DNA from: Atkinsonella hypoxylon
Taxonomy: Eukaryota > Ascomycota > Sordariomycetes > Hypocreales > Clavicipitaceae
Direction of reading: 5' to 3'
DNA length: 64,000 nucleotides
Assembly: GCA_000729835.1 (NCBI GenBank)
Contig: JFHB01000074.1
Coordinates: 62,001-126,000 of the forward strand
Part shown: positions 61,499 through 64,000 of the stretch, piece after piece
Numbering within the stretch: position 1 is the stretch's first letter
How the letters are laid out: the number at the start of each line of letters is the position of its first letter
Translations under genes and position numbers: made by a program
Notes under the pieces: model-generated
What the model was told of the DNA's origin: nothing
Databases searched by the model: none
What the model saw: only the letters and a program-made list of their open reading frames with translations

Positions 61499-63080
61499 TT
61501 ATCGCCCCTTACTGTTTGCGAAGAGGTCTGTGACGTGATTAGCGTCCAGCAAAATCATATACCCAGTAACTCGCTAGATCAATGCTTACCCGGAAAATGC
61601 TCTTTGGCATACTGTTCGCAAGCCTGGTCAAATCATTAGCTCGTCATCCTATCAAACTCTGTTCATAAGAGATGTCTACCTTCGCTGGTTTGCCAACTTT
61701 TTGGCCTATTACTTTCCACTTGTTGTTTTCATACTCCTTGATGGCGTTCAACAAAGCTTGGCTCTGCGCAGTCCGTCAGTCAGTGAGGGCAATCATAGTA
61801 TTGGCATACAGCGCAAGCATACCTCGTCCTCTGCAAATTCGGCATAGTGCATATCCTGATCCCAGCTTTAGAATAGAAATTTTCATCATCTTCTGGAAGT
61901 CCAAATACCTTGTACCAATGTTTCTTCACAGAACCTTCAGTTCTGGTAGGAAAAGTCTGCGTATTAGATCAGCCCAGGGCTCTACGCTTTTTTTTTTTCT
62001 TGTTCTTGTTCTTTTTTCAAACAAAGGAAGGGGGGAGCGATCGTCCTACCTTGGCAATTTCTGCCCAGCTGTTTCCGGCGTCACGCATCTGTTTTAATCT
62101 AAGTTCTTCCTGAGGAGTCCATGGAGTGTTCGTTCTGCTCTTCTTGGCTGGGGGGGGCTGTGCAACCGCAGCATTGGTATCTTGCGCTGGTGCTGGAGGC
62201 TGAGGGGGGGGAGCGGCAGCCTGAGGAGTAGTAATGCTGGGAACAGGCGGTTGAACTTGACTTGCCGCTACGGGAGCTGCAGTTGCAGCTGCAGCGGCCG
62301 GTGAAGAAGCAGTGTTCGGGGCAGGTCGCTTGCGCTGGCGATTCGGCTGCGCCGGGGTTGATGTTTGAGGCTGTTGCTGAGCACCCGTGGCTTTAGAAGC
62401 CTGGGCAACGGTCATCGGCGGCTGGCCAGGAGTGGGATGGTGTTGCTGCTGTTGTGGCGTCTGCTGCTGCTGCTGTTGTTGCTGCGGCTGCTGCTGCTGC
62501 TGAGGCGTCATATTTGGCTGAGTAGCAGCGCCGTAGGAAAACTCCATGCGCTGGTCATTCCGACGCGATATGTCTGTCTGATAAGGATGGTTGCTATTTG
62601 GGCATGCTGTTAGACCTCATACGTAATAATCTGCAGCGTAGTTATGCTCGTAATGACATGTCGGTAACCAAGTCCTCAACTTTCTCCGTGAGCGCATCTG
62701 AGAAGGTATGTTTGAAGGGATTAACGAGGAGAGACTTCTTTAAGAGGAATGATGTTGCTCCAGCTGCCTGTCAATGACGGCAACGGGCCATATTGGTGGT
62801 ATTGGTTACACATTGATGCTTGCGGAAAGCGCACTGAATAGCCTGCTATAGTGCTGGGGCTGGATGGGTAGACAGAGTGGCAGAAAGGGATAGAGTGAAG
62901 ATGCGAGGCAGAAAGCGAGAAGGCCCATGAGCCGGCATGTGGATGACAGCTATGGTTGACGATGGGTTGAGGTACCTTGGACAAAGAGATGATTGTCGGT
63001 ACTTACTGCATGTCGTTGGGCGGATGGGTGGAGTTGGAGTAGACGTACTCCGGTACGGGACCGACCTGCCACTGCTCCAT
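61499..63080 (-). CDS. Two-repeat Myb/SANT DNA-binding protein with polyglutamine region
   Basis: Seven exons, 63080-63007, 62593-62050, 61956-61909, 61855-61823, 61763-61680, 61623-61590 and 61527-61499, give 281 aa. The N-terminus (MEQWQVGPVPEYVYSNST) leads to Gln-, Pro- and Ala-rich low-complexity sequence (about residues 45-170). The first Myb repeat begins at TPWTPQEELRLKQMRDAG (near 181) and continues FPTRTEGSVKKHWYK; the second is ESQALLNAIKEYENNKWKVIG to ACEQYAKEHF. Five small C-terminal exons (29-84 nt) encode both repeats. A nuclear transcription or chromatin role is likely; the target is unknown. All exon joins were placed by GT/AG and frame, and every join continues the repeat pattern. 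An ORF scan would show only the second exon. Confidence 0.9.
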
Positions 63081-64000
63081 GTTCTAACGCGACAAGACTC
63101 TTAAGATATCATCAGTATTTACTGCAGAGAATAAAGAAAGGAACAAGAGCAAGACTGTCAAACCATGGCCGACGCAAGGCAGACTCGAGCAGTGTGCAGG
63201 CAGGTCAGGTCTTTTTGCGAGGCGGGACATTCGGCGACAAACATGGGCCCTGTCTGCAGCGACGCGACTGGTGTAGCCACGGATGCAGCTCTTTGCGAAA
63301 GCTTTCAACGCGCGCGCCGCACCCACAGTACGAGGCATTGGAACAGGCTCAATTCGTCGCGCTCAGATGACATGCACGCGCGTCGCAACAGCAGAAAGAT
63401 GGGGGGAAAGGACTGAATGGACAGAACTCACCGAGAAGGGTTGCGCCTCAGCTTTGCAGCTGAATAGATAGATGCGTATGCGTATGCGTCTGCGTTGACA
63501 AGAATGTTTGATGGCCCTGATACTGAGGCACAACGGCGCAGTGAAATGTCCTTTTGACAGAGAGACAAAGTCAAAGTTACACGGGTGGTTTGCGTAATAC
63601 AAGTTTCTTTGCCTGGAGAACTGGGCAGCTCGAGGTAATTGACGGATCCGGGTGGCCGCCGGCTGGCTGGGAGGGCTGGAGGGCTGGAGGGCTGGAGGGA
63701 GCGAGGGAGGGGGGGGATTAGTGGTGGAGGCTGGCTGGCTAACTAGCTGGCTAGCCTGGACCTGGTAAGCTCTGATCCCAGCCCACCAATGGTTCAATGG
63801 CGTGGTGGTGTGGACTCCCCAAGTCCGCGAGAGATGATGCTGGTTGGTTTCTGCGAGAGAAGGTGGGAAGCTTGTCTGGCTGCCAAATGGACAGGCACGC
63901 GAGGGTAAAAATGAGAGGCCGAGTACGGGGGTGTGTGTGAGAGCTTTGGACACGGAATTGAAGCGAATAACAAGACAAGAGGGCTTGGATCGTATGTATC
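63081..64000. other. Upstream region of the Myb gene
   Basis: Promoter side of the Myb gene. Contains a GGCTGGAGG repeat and a G-run near 63663-63717. Frames on both strands overlap and none is recognised. Confidence 0.45.
63666..63699. repeat. 9-bp tandem repeat
   Basis: Four near-identical copies of GGCTGGAGG, the first with GGGAGG. Confidence 0.75.

Overview
The window is nuclear DNA of a filamentous ascomycete. Genes carry short spliceosomal introns (about 55-210 bp) with GT/AG ends and CTAAC- or CTGAC-like branch points. The readable proteins are fungal: a chitin synthase export chaperone, a GPI-anchored Crh-type glucan/chitin transglycosylase, a DUF3716 protein and a HIRAN-type Rad5. 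The gene set and intron style suggest Sordariomycetes, perhaps Hypocreales; this is inference, since no marker gene was compared.

Layout. 1-10.4 kb: gene-poor, with simple repeats and no supported gene. 10.4-15.3 kb: a Pho80/Clg1-type cyclin and CHS7, both on +. 15.3-25.3 kb: a second gene-poor block with many microsatellites, CCTAGG/GGTACC-rich patches and an AT-rich 434-bp element with terminal inverted repeats. 25.3-43.4 kb: the gene-dense core, holding the DUF3716 protein (+), Dpb11/Cut5 (-), Dcn1 (+), mitochondrial bS6 (-), an NDUFAF6-like protein (-), Rad5 (+) and an aldo/keto reductase (-). 43.4-49.1 kb: sparse, with two small single-pass membrane ORFs of uncertain status. 49.1-56.1 kb: a secreted and cell-surface block with a GPI-type aspartyl protease (+), a secreted lactonase-like beta-propeller (-) and a Crh transglycosylase (-), interrupted by a second TIR element. 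57.9-63.1 kb: Dbp9 (-) and a two-repeat Myb/SANT protein in seven exons (-). 63.1-64 kb: upstream sequence only.

The genes do not form one pathway. Two genome-maintenance genes (DPB11, RAD5) lie within 10 kb, and DPB11 shares a divergent intergenic region with the neddylation E3 gene DCN1. MRP17 and the NDUFAF6-like gene are adjacent tandem mitochondrial genes. The surface block and CHS7 concern the cell wall. No polyketide, NRPS, transposase, rRNA or tRNA gene was found. I reconstructed splice junctions by eye from reading frame, splice consensus and family conservation. No clearly undescribed system was found; the most unusual items are the two TIR elements, the graded repeat arrays and some odd exon structures.
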